Assembly (NCBI GenBank): GCA_002731875.1
Contig: PCCY01000036.1
Span: forward strand, 1-64,000
Direction of reading: 5' to 3'
Length of the DNA: 64,000 nucleotides
Origin: Roseobacter sp.
GTDB taxonomy: Bacteria; Pseudomonadota; Alphaproteobacteria; Rhodobacterales; Rhodobacteraceae
This document shows, piece after piece, positions 9,396 through 18,617 of the stretch; the stretch's first letter is position 1; every line of letters starts with the position of its first letter. A program made the position numbers and the translations under genes. The notes beneath the pieces were generated by a model. It was given only the letters and a program-made list of their open reading frames with translations, made no database searches and was not told the origin of the DNA.

Positions 9396-10373
9396 TCAAG
9401 CGGTCTGTTCAAAAAGGCGTTTGCGGGCGGCGGCGTATTCCCTAGCCAGCCGGTCCACAAGCTCGGCGGCCGGTACCACGTCCTTGACGGCCCCGATACC
9501 TTGACCCGCCCCCCAGATATGTTTCCAGCTTTTCGGTTTTTCCCGATCAGTTCCAAAGTTCATATTCGACGGATCGGACCGTTCGAGGTTGTCCGGGTCC
9601 ATCCCCTGAGCCTGAATTGACGGCTTGAGATAGTTGCCCCACACGCCGGTGAACAGGTCGGAATACACGATATCGCTCGCGCCTGACCCCGCGACCATCT
9701 GCTTGTAGCGTTCATCCGCATTGGCTTCGAGCGTGGCAATGAATGCAGACCCGGCATAGCCGCCATCGGCACCCATCGCCTGTGCGGCCAAAATGCTGTC
9801 ACCACGGGCAATTGCCCCGGATAAGAACACCGGGCCGTCGAACCATTCGCGAATTTCCTGGATCAGCGCCATCGGTGACAAGGCACCGGCGTGTCCCCCT
9901 GCCCCGGCGGCCACTGCTATCAACCCGTCCGCCCCCTTTTCAATTGCCTTTTGCGCAAATCGGTTATTGATAACATCATGCAACACAACCCCGCCCGCGC
10001 CATGCACCGCATCGTTCAACCACGTTTGCGCACCCAGTGATGTGATCCACAATGGCACCTCGTGCTTGACGCAAATCTCTACGTCCCGTTCAAGCCGCGC
10101 GTTTGACCGGTGCACGATCTGGTTCACCGCATAGGGGGCCGCCGGGGTGTCGGGGTTTGCCTGATTGTGGCGATCAAGTTCTTCCTTGATACGTGTCAGC
10201 CAGCGGTCAAGCTCGATCGGTTCGCCTTCTGCTTCGCGGGCGTTCAGCGCCGGAAAGCTTCCGACGATGCCGGCCTTGCACTGCGCGATAACCAGGTCGG
10301 GGTTGGATATGATGAAAAGCGGGCTGCCAATAAGCGGAATGCGAAGATTGTCGAAAAGAGCGGGTAGCGTCAT
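9396..10373 (-). CDS. Nitronate monooxygenase / 2-nitropropane dioxygenase-like FMN protein
   Basis: From the ATG at 10373 this gives 325 residues. That start is chosen because GGAGG lies 6 bases upstream, although the frame stays open to 10577. The TIM-barrel FMN-binding family is recognised from the N-terminal PLIGSPLFIISNPDLVIAQ, the central GAGGHAGALSPMALIQE phosphate/flavin loop with the conserved His, and GADGGYAGSAFIATLEA. Members oxidise alkyl nitronates or act as FMN-dependent reductases in acyl degradation clusters. It follows the SDR and thiolase genes on the same strand, so a role in an acyl-CoA breakdown pathway is as plausible as nitronate detoxification. Confidence 0.85.
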   Translation of the reverse strand: MTLPALFDNLRIPLIGSPLFIISNPDLVIAQCKAGIVGSFPALNAREAEGEPIELDRWLTRIKEELDRHNQANPDTPAAPYAVNQIVHRSNARLERDVEICVKHEVPLWITSLGAQTWLNDAVHGAGGVVLHDVINNRFAQKAIEKGADGLIAVAAGAGGHAGALSPMALIQEIREWFDGPVFLSGAIARGDSILAAQAMGADGGYAGSAFIATLEANADERYKQMVAGSGASDIVYSDLFTGVWGNYLKPSIQAQGMDPDNLERSDPSNMNFGTDREKPKSWKHIWGAGQGIGAVKDVVPAAELVDRLAREYAAARKRLFEQTA

Positions 10374-10479
10374 GTTTTCCTCCGGGGACGTGTTCTTTTG
10401 CAGATAACCTGTCAGGCTGCCACGATTTTGGGAATGACAAACGTTGCGTCCGTCATCCCCCGCGGTGAGTAAAGAACAG

Positions 10480-11640
10480 TTATACCGCTTCGATGATTGT
10501 AACGTTGGCGATTCCGCCGCCCTCGCACATGGTCTGAAGACCATATTTCTTACCGCGGGCGTGCAGACTGTGCACAAGCGTCGTCATCAACCTTGCGCCG
10601 GATGCCCCCAAAGGATGGCCCAATGCGATAGCGCCGCCGTTTACATTTAGTTTTTCGGGGTCAGCGCCAGTATGCTTGAGCCATGCCAACGGGATCGGAG
10701 CGAAGGCTTCATTTACCTCGAACAGGTCGATGTCACCAATTTTCATGCCTGCGCGTTGCAAGGCGCGGTCAGTGGCGGGTAGAGGCTCTTCAAGCATGAT
10801 TACCGGGTCACCTGCGGTCACCGTCAGGTTCACGATCCGCGCCTTCGGGGTCAGGTTGTATTTCTTCAACGCGGCCTCGGAGACCACCAGCACCCCTGCC
10901 GCCCCATCGCAAATTTGCGACGCATTCGCGGCAGAGATCATACCGTCTGGATCAAGCAGCTTGACGTTCGAGATTGAATCGAGTGTCGCGTCATCGCGGA
11001 TGCCTTCGTCGCGGGTGTGCATCCCGCCCTCAACCTGAAGAGGAACGATTTCATCGTCAAACGCGCCGGAATCACGCGCAGATACCGCGCGGCGGTGGCT
11101 TTCCAAGGCATAGCGGTCCAGTTGTTCGCGGTTGAACCCATGCTTTTTGGCAACCATTTCCGCGCCGATGAACTGACTGAAATTCTTGGTGCCGTATTTG
11201 GCCGCAATGCGGTCGCTGAAAGGGCCTTCGCCGATCCCGGCCTTCGCATATAGAGACACGTTGGACCCCATCGGGACCCTGCTCATGCTTTCAACGCCCA
11301 TGGCGATAACGATATCCTGCGTACCGGACATCACGGCTTGGGCGGCGAATTGAACGGCTTGCTGCGAACTTCCGCACTGCCGGTCAATCGTGACAGCGGG
11401 AATGGATTGCGGCAAATCCGACGCCAATACGCAATTGCGGCCAAAGGCAAACGCCTGTTCGCCACCCTGACTTACGCAGCCGACAATCACGTCATCAATC
11501 ACGCTGGCGTCGATACCCGACCGCGTCACAAGCGCATTCAGGACTTCTGCCCCTAAATCAGCCGGATGCCAGCCGCGCAGCGCCCCTCCTCGGCGGCCCC
11601 CGGCGGTGCGGGCGGTTTCTACGATATAAGCATCAGCCAT
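10480..11640 (-). CDS. Acetyl-CoA acyltransferase (thiolase)
   Basis: This is a complete 386-residue thiolase. The acyl-accepting Cys is C89 (TIDRQCGSSQQA), the GGAIALGHPLGASGARL motif supplies the catalytic His, and the C-terminal MCEGGGIANVTIIE provides the second Cys. Thiolases cleave 3-oxoacyl-CoA or condense acyl-CoAs; length and motifs fit degradative type II enzymes. It starts 20 bases after the SDR gene, so both are almost certainly in one operon and could catalyse the last two steps of a beta-oxidation-like route (3-hydroxyacyl-CoA oxidation, then thiolysis). No acyl-CoA dehydrogenase or enoyl-CoA hydratase is present nearby. Confidence 0.92.
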   Translation of the reverse strand: MADAYIVETARTAGGRRGGALRGWHPADLGAEVLNALVTRSGIDASVIDDVIVGCVSQGGEQAFAFGRNCVLASDLPQSIPAVTIDRQCGSSQQAVQFAAQAVMSGTQDIVIAMGVESMSRVPMGSNVSLYAKAGIGEGPFSDRIAAKYGTKNFSQFIGAEMVAKKHGFNREQLDRYALESHRRAVSARDSGAFDDEIVPLQVEGGMHTRDEGIRDDATLDSISNVKLLDPDGMISAANASQICDGAAGVLVVSEAALKKYNLTPKARIVNLTVTAGDPVIMLEEPLPATDRALQRAGMKIGDIDLFEVNEAFAPIPLAWLKHTGADPEKLNVNGGAIALGHPLGASGARLMTTLVHSLHARGKKYGLQTMCEGGGIANVTIIEAV

Positions 11641-11660
11641 GTCTGCGTACTCCTAAAGGG

Positions 11661-12422
11661 TTATCTTGGGGCCATTCTGATCGCACCATCAAGGCGGATC
11701 GTCTCACCGTTCAGCATCGGATTGTCGATAATCGCTGCGACCATCTTGGCGTATTCCGACGGGTCACCCAAACGACTGGGGAATGGTACCTGGGCCCCCA
11801 GGGAATCCTGCGCTTCCTGGGGCAAGCTTGCCAGCAATGGGGTCAAGAACAAACCGGGTGCTATCGTCATCACCCGAATACCATATCGAGCCAGCTCGCG
11901 AGCGATCGGCAAGGTCATTCCCACGATGCCCCCCTTGGATGCAGCATACGCCGCCTGCCCGATTTGCCCATCGAAAGCTGCGACAGAGGCCGTATTGATG
12001 ATAACGCCACGTTCTTCACCAATCGGGTCCGCCTTGTGCAAGGCCGCCGCGAATTTGGACAAAACATTGAAGGTACCCAACAGGTTCACGTTCACCACGT
12101 TGACAAAGCTTTCCAGCGGCAGCGCATCACCCTCGCGCGTGACGACCTTTGCTGGCGGGCCGATACCTGCGCAATTCACCAATATGCGTGCTTTGCCATA
12201 CAGGCCTTCTGCCTGGGCAATCGCGGCCTCAACGGCGCTTTCATCAGTGACGTTTACCTTCTGAAACGCGCCGCCGATTTCAGCGGCCTTGGCTTCGCCC
12301 AATTCAGCGTTCATATCGAACAACGTTACGTGGGCACCCGATTTAGCCAGCAGTTCCGCCGTGGCCCCGCCCAAGCCCGAGGCCCCACCGGTGACGATCG
12401 CCACCTGTCCTTGAAGTTCCAT
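11661..12422 (-). CDS. Short-chain dehydrogenase, 3-hydroxyacyl-CoA dehydrogenase type
   Basis: The start at 12422 (MELQGQVAIVTGG) is preferred over the longer frame because of GGAGGA upstream; this gives 253 residues. It has the TGGASGLGGATA dinucleotide-binding motif, an NCAGI motif, the catalytic Tyr-Lys in YAASKGG, and an Asp at the end of beta-2 (LFDMN) indicating NAD preference. The overall pattern (INTASVAAFDGQIGQAAYAASKGG) is that of type II 3-hydroxyacyl-CoA dehydrogenases (HSD17B10-like). First gene of the minus-strand run with thiolase and the nitronate-monooxygenase-like gene. Confidence 0.88.
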   Translation of the reverse strand: MELQGQVAIVTGGASGLGGATAELLAKSGAHVTLFDMNAELGEAKAAEIGGAFQKVNVTDESAVEAAIAQAEGLYGKARILVNCAGIGPPAKVVTREGDALPLESFVNVVNVNLLGTFNVLSKFAAALHKADPIGEERGVIINTASVAAFDGQIGQAAYAASKGGIVGMTLPIARELARYGIRVMTIAPGLFLTPLLASLPQEAQDSLGAQVPFPSRLGDPSEYAKMVAAIIDNPMLNGETIRLDGAIRMAPR

Positions 12423-12629
12423 AGATTTCCTCCGCTCATCTGGCAAAGCCCTGATCTAAACCAACAGGCTTTTCCAGAATGTCGCGCGGTGTCGGGACGA
12501 TTACAATCCAAAAGCCACAAAGATGCAGAATAACGTGAACTGGATGTTCGGGGTCACCAATCCGATCGAATGGCGGGCCCAAGCCACGGCAACCAACATC
12601 ACCGTCGCTTTGGCTTGGGCTCGATTTTC

Positions 12630-13154
12630 TTACTTTTCTGGGCGTAACGTGTCGATAAAGGCCATGATCTTCAGAATTTCGTCCTGTTCTACCCGGCGTC
12701 CGAATGCCTGCATGGCACCCGCCCCGCCCCCGTAGATGATTTCAAACCGTCCGACTTGGGTGTGCGTTCTAGAACCTTCCCACTTGTTGTCATTCAGGCT
12801 TGGCCCGATCCGGCCACCGCCGTCCTTGAGATGGCAAGACTGGCAAAGCTTCTGATAGCTCTTGTTGCCGGCCTTGATCGCCTCTGGATCGCCGGAATAA
12901 GGGTTCAGACCGGTTTTATAGAATTCCTCGACCTGTGGCGTCAGGGTCTGATCGGGCTTTAGGTCAAACTTCAATGGTGAATCATCAAGCGCGGCACGGA
13001 ACACGACCTTACCGTTCTCAAATTCCACATCGGCCGGAACATCGCCGGTTTTTTCGACGGTCGTCGTGTGGCTTTCAGCAATGGCGACGCCTGCTGAAAG
13101 GGTCGCCATGCTTGCTGCCACAATCGACGGTATAAGGTATCTACTAAAGTACAT
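12630..13154 (-). CDS. Periplasmic cytochrome c, cytochrome c-L (MxaG/XoxG)-like
   Basis: A signal peptide (residues 1-26, ending AGVAIA) precedes a single haem domain with CQSCH at 104-108 and a likely Met ligand in the GAGAMQAFG segment. The stretch GLNPYSGDPEAIKAG upstream of the haem motif and GRIGPSLNDNKW after it are typical of c-L cytochromes, which take electrons from PQQ alcohol dehydrogenases. The gene sits 75 bases downstream of the PQQ sugar dehydrogenase gene on the same strand, so it is very likely that enzyme's electron acceptor. The 174-residue length is normal. Confidence 0.87.
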   Translation of the reverse strand: MYFSRYLIPSIVAASMATLSAGVAIAESHTTTVEKTGDVPADVEFENGKVVFRAALDDSPLKFDLKPDQTLTPQVEEFYKTGLNPYSGDPEAIKAGNKSYQKLCQSCHLKDGGGRIGPSLNDNKWEGSRTHTQVGRFEIIYGGGAGAMQAFGRRVEQDEILKIMAFIDTLRPEK

Positions 13155-13229
13155 GAAATAATTCCTCGTTATATTTTGTGTAAGCGCCCGGCGCGCACGT
13201 GTACGCCGAGCAACTATATCTTTATCGTA

Positions 13230-14633
13230 TTATTTCGAGACCTTGGCCACGGTGGCGCCATCCGGCACATCAGACGCCGCCATCACCCGCCAAAGGCTAC
13301 CCGGAGGGTTGGTATCGGGCCCCTGATCCGCAAGATAGAAGTTGTTCGCATTGACGACCAACACATTGTTGTCTTCGTCATAACCCCCTGCGGTGAACTG
13401 CATGCCCGTCTGGATAAGCTCTTGGAACTGCCAGCTTTGACCATCGTTGGCCAGACCAAACACACGGCCTGAACACCAGTCGCCGGCCAGATAAACGCCG
13501 TCCATCCCGCCATAGTTGGCAACACCGAACCCCTGTACCGAGCATCCGGCGTTTTTGGTATCTTCCGGCGCACCCGGATACGCGGTGTTATGGGGATACA
13601 TGGCTGCGGGCAAGGTACCTACAACCGAACATTCGGATTCAGCAGGATCACCGGTCATAGGTTGGCAAAACGCGGCCTCCATACGCGGCCAACCATAGTT
13701 ATGACCACCGTCACCGGCTTTTTCAAAAATGATTTCTTCCCAATGGTTTTGCCCGACATCCGCGATAAACATGTTGCCCGTCTTTGGATCGAACGCGAAC
13801 TCATAGGGATTGCGAACGCCGTAGGACCAGATTTCCGGCAACGACCGGGTCTTGATTTTGGAAAACTGCTCTTCTGTAATGCCGAAAAGCTGCATCAGAC
13901 GTTCGCTAGATGCATCGGCATACGGATTGTCCGAAGGGATGTTGTAGGGGCGATCTTCGGTATCAACATCGATGCGCAATATTTTCCCCAGAGGCGTCGA
14001 CAGATCCTGGCCTGCTTCATAGGGATCACCTTCCCAGCCCCCGTCGCCGGAACCGATATAAAGCATCCCGTCGGGCCCGAATTCAATCTGACCGCCGTTG
14101 TGATTATACCACGGCTGTTCGATACGCATGATCACCTTGGCGGTTTCATTCGTACGCTCTGGGCTGACGACATCGGGGCTCGCCGGATCAACGGTAAAGC
14201 GCACGATCATACCGTCGCCGTTAAAGGGCAAGGATGCATAGTGGACGTAGAAATAACCGTTTTCGGCAAATTTAGGATGGAACGCGATGGAATAAAGACC
14301 CTGTTCGACAAAACCGGTCTGCACATCGCTACCCAGCGGATTTATCGCCGTCAGGTCAAGGAACGGTTCCTCGAGAACATTGCCGTCCTTGTCGATGATC
14401 TTGACGCGCCCTGCCCGTTCGGTAACGAAAATCCGCCCGCTACCGTCGCCAGCATTGGTGACATTTGTCGGGTCCAATAATCCCGAAGCAACCTGCACCA
14501 GAGCGATGTCGGTCGTACCGGGCAAGGTGCCACCCGGGCGGGCAACCTGATCGACCGTCTTTGGCGCTTCCTGCGCGAGAACTGTCGTCCCCATCAGCGC
14601 AGCAGTTGTACATATCGCTATAATTCTAAACAT
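13230..14633 (-). CDS. PQQ-dependent sugar (glucose/sorbosone-type) dehydrogenase, copy 1
   Basis: The start at 14633 (MFRIIAICTTAALMG) is chosen for its GGGAGG site and a signal peptide ending VLA; the mature secreted protein is about 445 residues. It belongs to the six-bladed propeller glucose/sorbosone dehydrogenase family: GRIFVTERAGRVKII, SIAFHPKFAENGYFYVHY, NHNGGQIEFGPDGMLYIGSGDGG, GKILRIDVDT, and YGVRNPYEFAFDP motifs, with the His and Arg used for PQQ chemistry. Several Cys (FCQPMTG, ECSVVG, NAGCSVQ, DWCSG) suggest disulfides in the periplasm. It is followed by the c-L-like cytochrome gene. Substrate is unknown; PQQ biosynthesis genes are not in this window. Confidence 0.88.
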   Translation of the reverse strand: MFRIIAICTTAALMGTTVLAQEAPKTVDQVARPGGTLPGTTDIALVQVASGLLDPTNVTNAGDGSGRIFVTERAGRVKIIDKDGNVLEEPFLDLTAINPLGSDVQTGFVEQGLYSIAFHPKFAENGYFYVHYASLPFNGDGMIVRFTVDPASPDVVSPERTNETAKVIMRIEQPWYNHNGGQIEFGPDGMLYIGSGDGGWEGDPYEAGQDLSTPLGKILRIDVDTEDRPYNIPSDNPYADASSERLMQLFGITEEQFSKIKTRSLPEIWSYGVRNPYEFAFDPKTGNMFIADVGQNHWEEIIFEKAGDGGHNYGWPRMEAAFCQPMTGDPAESECSVVGTLPAAMYPHNTAYPGAPEDTKNAGCSVQGFGVANYGGMDGVYLAGDWCSGRVFGLANDGQSWQFQELIQTGMQFTAGGYDEDNNVLVVNANNFYLADQGPDTNPPGSLWRVMAASDVPDGATVAKVSK

Positions 14634-14929
14634 TAGAGAGATCCTCCCAGACCGTAATGAAAGTCGCACAGACGACCATGCGGCGGTGGTGCGCACGGGA
14701 ACGCTGGTGAGGAACGTTGCAACTTTGCTTTGCTCACGATAAGCAGCCTTCCCCCACAAGGAAGGATCGTTGCAAAATGGGTGACGTTAAGTCAAGAGAA
14801 TCGCTATCGGAAGGAAATAAAATGATTTTTTGACGTGAACATTGGCGAAAGCCCGCCGACTCGCCACCGAAAAACCACGAACTAAGGTTCGGATCGGATC
14901 ACTAAGAGACGGCAATGACCACGGATATT

Positions 14930-15286
14930 TCAGGCCGGCTTGCGCTGGTTTCTAGTGCCGAGCCATACGATCAGCAGTGCGGCAAATGCGATCATCATCC
15001 CCATGCCCTCGCGCGCTTCCTCGGTTACCCAGTAAACCTCTTGCCGCCAAAACCCCGGCGTTTGTGGCCAGTACCAAAATATGCCGAAGACATATAAAAT
15101 CAATGCGCCCGAAAGCGCCCGGTAACCCCAAAGACTTTTCACCACATCAGGTTTGAACGCGCGCAACGCGCAGAACACAGCCGGAATTCCGTAAATCACC
15201 GCCCACAGCAAGCCATCAGGATCATTATACTGAACCCCAGCAAACAGAACCAACAGTATAAACAAAAGTGCCGATACTATACGCAT
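14930..15286 (-). CDS. TMEM220-like small integral membrane protein
   Basis: This 118-residue protein has four predicted membrane segments (about 2-19, 25-43, 52-72 and 94-111). The N-terminal FAGVQYNDPDG motif and the WxxxYGIPA segment match the TMEM220 family of unknown function. It is divergent from eboD, with about 100 bases between the starts, so the two may share a control region. Its placement at the edge of the ebo cluster makes it a candidate accessory membrane protein, but nothing in the sequence proves a functional link. Confidence 0.7.
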   Translation of the reverse strand: MRIVSALLFILLVLFAGVQYNDPDGLLWAVIYGIPAVFCALRAFKPDVVKSLWGYRALSGALILYVFGIFWYWPQTPGFWRQEVYWVTEEAREGMGMMIAFAALLIVWLGTRNQRKPA

Positions 15287-15387
15287 GATGCGCCCTTTGC
15301 TGGACTTGAGAAGCTATGTACCCCAGAGTAGTCTTGCCTGGGCATAACGTCAACGCAGTTGCGCCGTGGCGGCCCGAGGGGGGGGTA

Positions 15388-16590
15388 ATGATGGCAGACC
15401 AGATATCTGATGTGATGAATATAGGCACGACCGGTGATATCCGCTGGCAGAAATTTTCTGTGCCTTATCAATTCCCCGTGGCGTTCGTTCGCGGGCTTTT
15501 CAATCCAAGCAATCCATTACTGGTTGAAGCTATCACCCGTGGAGAAAACACCAAACGGCATCGGTGTTATTTTGTTATCGACGAAGGACTGGATGGCACA
15601 GCACTTACCACGGCGATCAAGGAATACTTTGACACCTATCAAGACCAGCTTGAACTGATTGCCGACCCGATGTTTGTGCCAGGCGGCGAAATCGTGAAAA
15701 AAGATCTGGCCTATGTCGAACGCATGTTAAGCACGATCCACAGCCACGGAATTGACCGCCATTCATATGTTATCGCGATCGGCGGCGGCGCGGTTCTGGA
15801 TGCCGTCGGACTGGCGACAGCAACGGCGCACCGCGGGGTGCGCCACATCCGTATTCCTACCACGGTTCTGTCTCAGAACGACAGCGGCGTGGGCGTCAAG
15901 AACGCAGTCAATTACCGGGGGCTGAAAAACTACGTCGGTACCTTCGCACCGCCTTGGGCAGTTCTGAACGACTTTGACTTTCTATCGTCCTTGCCCAAGC
16001 GTGAACGGGTGGCGGGGATGGCCGAAGCCATCAAGGTGGCGCTTATCCGAGACAGGGAATTCTATCTGTGGCTCGAAGAAAACGTGGAGGACCTATCGAC
16101 CTTCCGACCCAAAGCCGAGGAGCATATGGTGCGCAGGTCCGCGGAGCTGCACATGAACCAGATTGCCAATGGCGGCGACCCCTTCGAATCAGGGTCCGCA
16201 CGCCCGCTAGATTTCGGCCACTGGTCCGCGCACAAGCTTGAAGCCCTGACAAATCATCATGTTCGTCACGGCGAGGCAGTGGCCATCGGCATAGCCCTTG
16301 ATGCGCGTTATTCGGTATTGGCAGGTCTGCTGCCCGAGGGCGAGGATGAACGTATCGTTGCACTACTCGAAGGGCTGGGATTGCGCATTTGGCACCCTGC
16401 TTTAGAGAGCACCGGCAGCGACGGCAGGCTTTCCATTCTGGTCGGTCTCGATGAATTCCAAGAACATCTGGGGGGTGCGTTAACCATAACGCTCCTGCGT
16501 GATCTTGGGGTCGGCGTAGAGGTAAACCACATCGATGGCGCATTAATGGGTCAGGCCATGCAGTGGCTCAAAGCGCGTGAGCGCTCATAG
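15388..16590 (+). CDS. eboD: EboD: 3-dehydroquinate synthase-like enzyme
   Basis: The start at 15388 follows a G-rich ribosome binding site (the frame is open from 15316); 400 residues. The dehydroquinate synthase fold is clear: GGGAVLDAVG (about 132-141) for NAD binding, the IPTTVLSQNDSGVGVKNAVN segment, MAEAIKVALIRD, and the metal-ligand motifs DFGHWSAHKLE and RHGEAVAIG (H294). Gene neighbours identify it as the ebo version rather than shikimate AroB: in ebo clusters this enzyme probably cyclises a sugar-phosphate-like substrate, but its reaction is not established. It is directly followed by eboE with no intergenic bases. Confidence 0.9.
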   Translation: MMADQISDVMNIGTTGDIRWQKFSVPYQFPVAFVRGLFNPSNPLLVEAITRGENTKRHRCYFVIDEGLDGTALTTAIKEYFDTYQDQLELIADPMFVPGGEIVKKDLAYVERMLSTIHSHGIDRHSYVIAIGGGAVLDAVGLATATAHRGVRHIRIPTTVLSQNDSGVGVKNAVNYRGLKNYVGTFAPPWAVLNDFDFLSSLPKRERVAGMAEAIKVALIRDREFYLWLEENVEDLSTFRPKAEEHMVRRSAELHMNQIANGGDPFESGSARPLDFGHWSAHKLEALTNHHVRHGEAVAIGIALDARYSVLAGLLPEGEDERIVALLEGLGLRIWHPALESTGSDGRLSILVGLDEFQEHLGGALTITLLRDLGVGVEVNHIDGALMGQAMQWLKARERS

Positions 16591-17778
16591 ATGAAACTGT
16601 CTCATGATCTTGGGCAGCTCACGTATTGTCTGAACATTCACCCTACTCAAACATGGGATGACGTGCGGTCGGCCCTGAAAGGTCCGGTTGCGGCGGTAAA
16701 GCAAGCAATTTCTCCGGACACGCCATTCGCTGTCGGGCTGCGCTTTTCCGGGCAAGCCCTTGCCGAACTTGAAGACACTGCAAAGCGGCGTGAGCTGAAA
16801 GAGCTGCTCGACGAACATGGCTATATGGGGATAACAGTCAACGGCTTCCCCTTTGGGCCATTTCACGGCACGACGGTCAAGGAAGATGTCTATCAACCCG
16901 ACTGGCGCAGCGTTCAACGGGTCGAATACACCAACGCGCTGGCTGATTTGATGGCCGAACTCGCCGCGCCGAAAGATTTTGTCAGCCTATCGACTGTGCC
17001 CGGCACGTTCAAACCCCTTGGGTCTGGGGCCGAAGCGCAGATGGCGGAAAATTACCTGCTCTGCGTGGCGCACTTGGTTGCACTGCGTGCCCGCACGGGC
17101 GTGCAAGTCGCCTTGGCAATCGAGCCCGAGCCGTTCTGCTTTCTTGGAACGATTTCCGAAAGCATCGCTTATTTTACCCAATACCTTTTCAGCGCCGACG
17201 CTGCACGGCGTCTGGCCGAACTCGCTGAGCTAAGCGAAGCCGACGCTGCTGACGCTTTGCCCCGCCATCTTGGGTTGTGTTACGATGTCTGCCACGCTGC
17301 GGTTGAATACGAAGACCCAGCCGCCAGCATCAAGGCACTAAAAGACGCGGGCATCCCCGTTCACAAATTGCAGCTAAGTGCTGCCTTGAGGATTCCACAA
17401 GTGGGGCCAGAAACGCGCAAGGCGCTCCGGTCGTATCAAGAGCCCACATATCTGCACCAAGTGAACCGGCGTCATGCCGATGGCCTGACCATGCACAGGG
17501 ATTTACCGGATGCGCTGGCTCTTGGAGACCAAACCGACGGGGAAGAATGGCGCGTGCATTTCCATGTTCCTGTCTTTCTGGAAAATCTGGGTGCTTTTTC
17601 CTCAACACGCGCCTTTCTCGAACAGATCCTCGACCTGCATCGGTCTGACCCGATTTCGCCACACCTCGAGATTGAAACCTACACTTGGGATGTCATGCCC
17701 AAAGAAATACGCAGCGCGACCATGGATCAAGATATAGTCCGTGAAATGCAATGGGTGCTGGAGCAATTAGGCCAATGA
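16591..17778 (+). CDS. eboE: EboE: sugar-isomerase-like TIM barrel protein
   Basis: This 395-residue protein is of the xylose-isomerase/AP-endonuclease-2 TIM-barrel type found in ebo clusters. Visible elements are LNIHPTQTWDDV at the N terminus, the first-strand region VGLRFSGQALAEL, the ITVNGFPFGPFHG segment, a metal-site-like AIEPEPFCFLG, and GLCYDVCHAAVEYED. These fit a metal-dependent isomerase or epimerase on a sugar-like substrate. It begins immediately after the eboD stop and overlaps the eboC start by four bases (ATGA), so translation of the three genes is coupled. The precise reaction is unknown. Confidence 0.88.
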   Translation: MKLSHDLGQLTYCLNIHPTQTWDDVRSALKGPVAAVKQAISPDTPFAVGLRFSGQALAELEDTAKRRELKELLDEHGYMGITVNGFPFGPFHGTTVKEDVYQPDWRSVQRVEYTNALADLMAELAAPKDFVSLSTVPGTFKPLGSGAEAQMAENYLLCVAHLVALRARTGVQVALAIEPEPFCFLGTISESIAYFTQYLFSADAARRLAELAELSEADAADALPRHLGLCYDVCHAAVEYEDPAASIKALKDAGIPVHKLQLSAALRIPQVGPETRKALRSYQEPTYLHQVNRRHADGLTMHRDLPDALALGDQTDGEEWRVHFHVPVFLENLGAFSSTRAFLEQILDLHRSDPISPHLEIETYTWDVMPKEIRSATMDQDIVREMQWVLEQLGQ

Positions 17779-18617
17779 ACCTACAGACTTTTCTTAAACT
17801 CGGGCGTGTGTCGAACCTGCCGACTGTCTGGACCAACGCGATCGCTGGCGCAGTACTCGCCGGGGTGACGCCGTTGACCGAAATCCTTGTTGTAGGTTTG
17901 GCCCTTACCCTTTTTTACGTAGGTGGGATGTGGTTGAACGATGCATTTGACGCTGAAATTGATGCCCGAGAGAGGGCGAATCGGCCTATCCCCATGGGTC
18001 AGGTCAAGGTCTCGACAGTCTTTGCGGTGGGCTATGCGATGCTGGCTGCGGCGGTCGCGCTGTCCTTTGTGATGGGCGTCACGGCCGGCATGGTCGGAAT
18101 AGCGTTGGCAGGCGCTGTAGTTCTCTATGACTGGCTGCACAAACGGACCATTCTTAGCCCCGTGATCATGGGGGTTACCCGGTTTTTATGCTACCTTCTT
18201 GCAGCTGCCGCGGTGGCAAGAATTACAGGTAGCGCGGTCTTGGGTGGTCTAGGGTTGTTGACCTATATTATTGGGCTGACCTACGCGGCCAAACAAGAAG
18301 CCTATGACCGACTTGACCGCGCATGGCCGCTGGCGGTTCTGGCACTCCCCCTGCTGTTTGGACTGTCGCAAACGTGGAACAACCCATTCGGGCTGGTGAT
18401 CTGGGTCGCGCTGACAGCGGTCGTAGCTGTCGCGTTGCGATTGCTGTTCCGGCGTAATCGCGGCGATGTACCCAAAGCTGTGGTGACCCTTATTGCCGGG
18501 ATATCGCTCTACGATGCGATGCTAATTTCGGCCAATGGCTTTACCCTGCTGGCAATTATTGCTGTTGCAGGCTTTGGATTGACCTTGCTTTTGCAAAGAG
18601 CAGTTGCCGGAACTTAG
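17775..18617 (+). CDS. eboC: EboC: UbiA-family prenyltransferase
   Basis: The start at 17775 is chosen because its ATG overlaps the eboE stop (ATGA); 280 residues. It is a polytopic membrane protein with eight or nine helices. The first aspartate-rich motif is NDAFDAEIDARERANRPI beginning at residue 55, and the second is in AYDRLDRAWPL, as in UbiA enzymes that move a prenyl group from a diphosphate to an acceptor. In ebo clusters it is thought to add a prenyl or lipid anchor to the product of EboD/EboE, but the acceptor is not known. It converges on eboF, the two stop codons overlapping by about three bases. Confidence 0.9.
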   Translation: MNLQTFLKLGRVSNLPTVWTNAIAGAVLAGVTPLTEILVVGLALTLFYVGGMWLNDAFDAEIDARERANRPIPMGQVKVSTVFAVGYAMLAAAVALSFVMGVTAGMVGIALAGAVVLYDWLHKRTILSPVIMGVTRFLCYLLAAAAVARITGSAVLGGLGLLTYIIGLTYAAKQEAYDRLDRAWPLAVLALPLLFGLSQTWNNPFGLVIWVALTAVVAVALRLLFRRNRGDVPKAVVTLIAGISLYDAMLISANGFTLLAIIAVAGFGLTLLLQRAVAGT

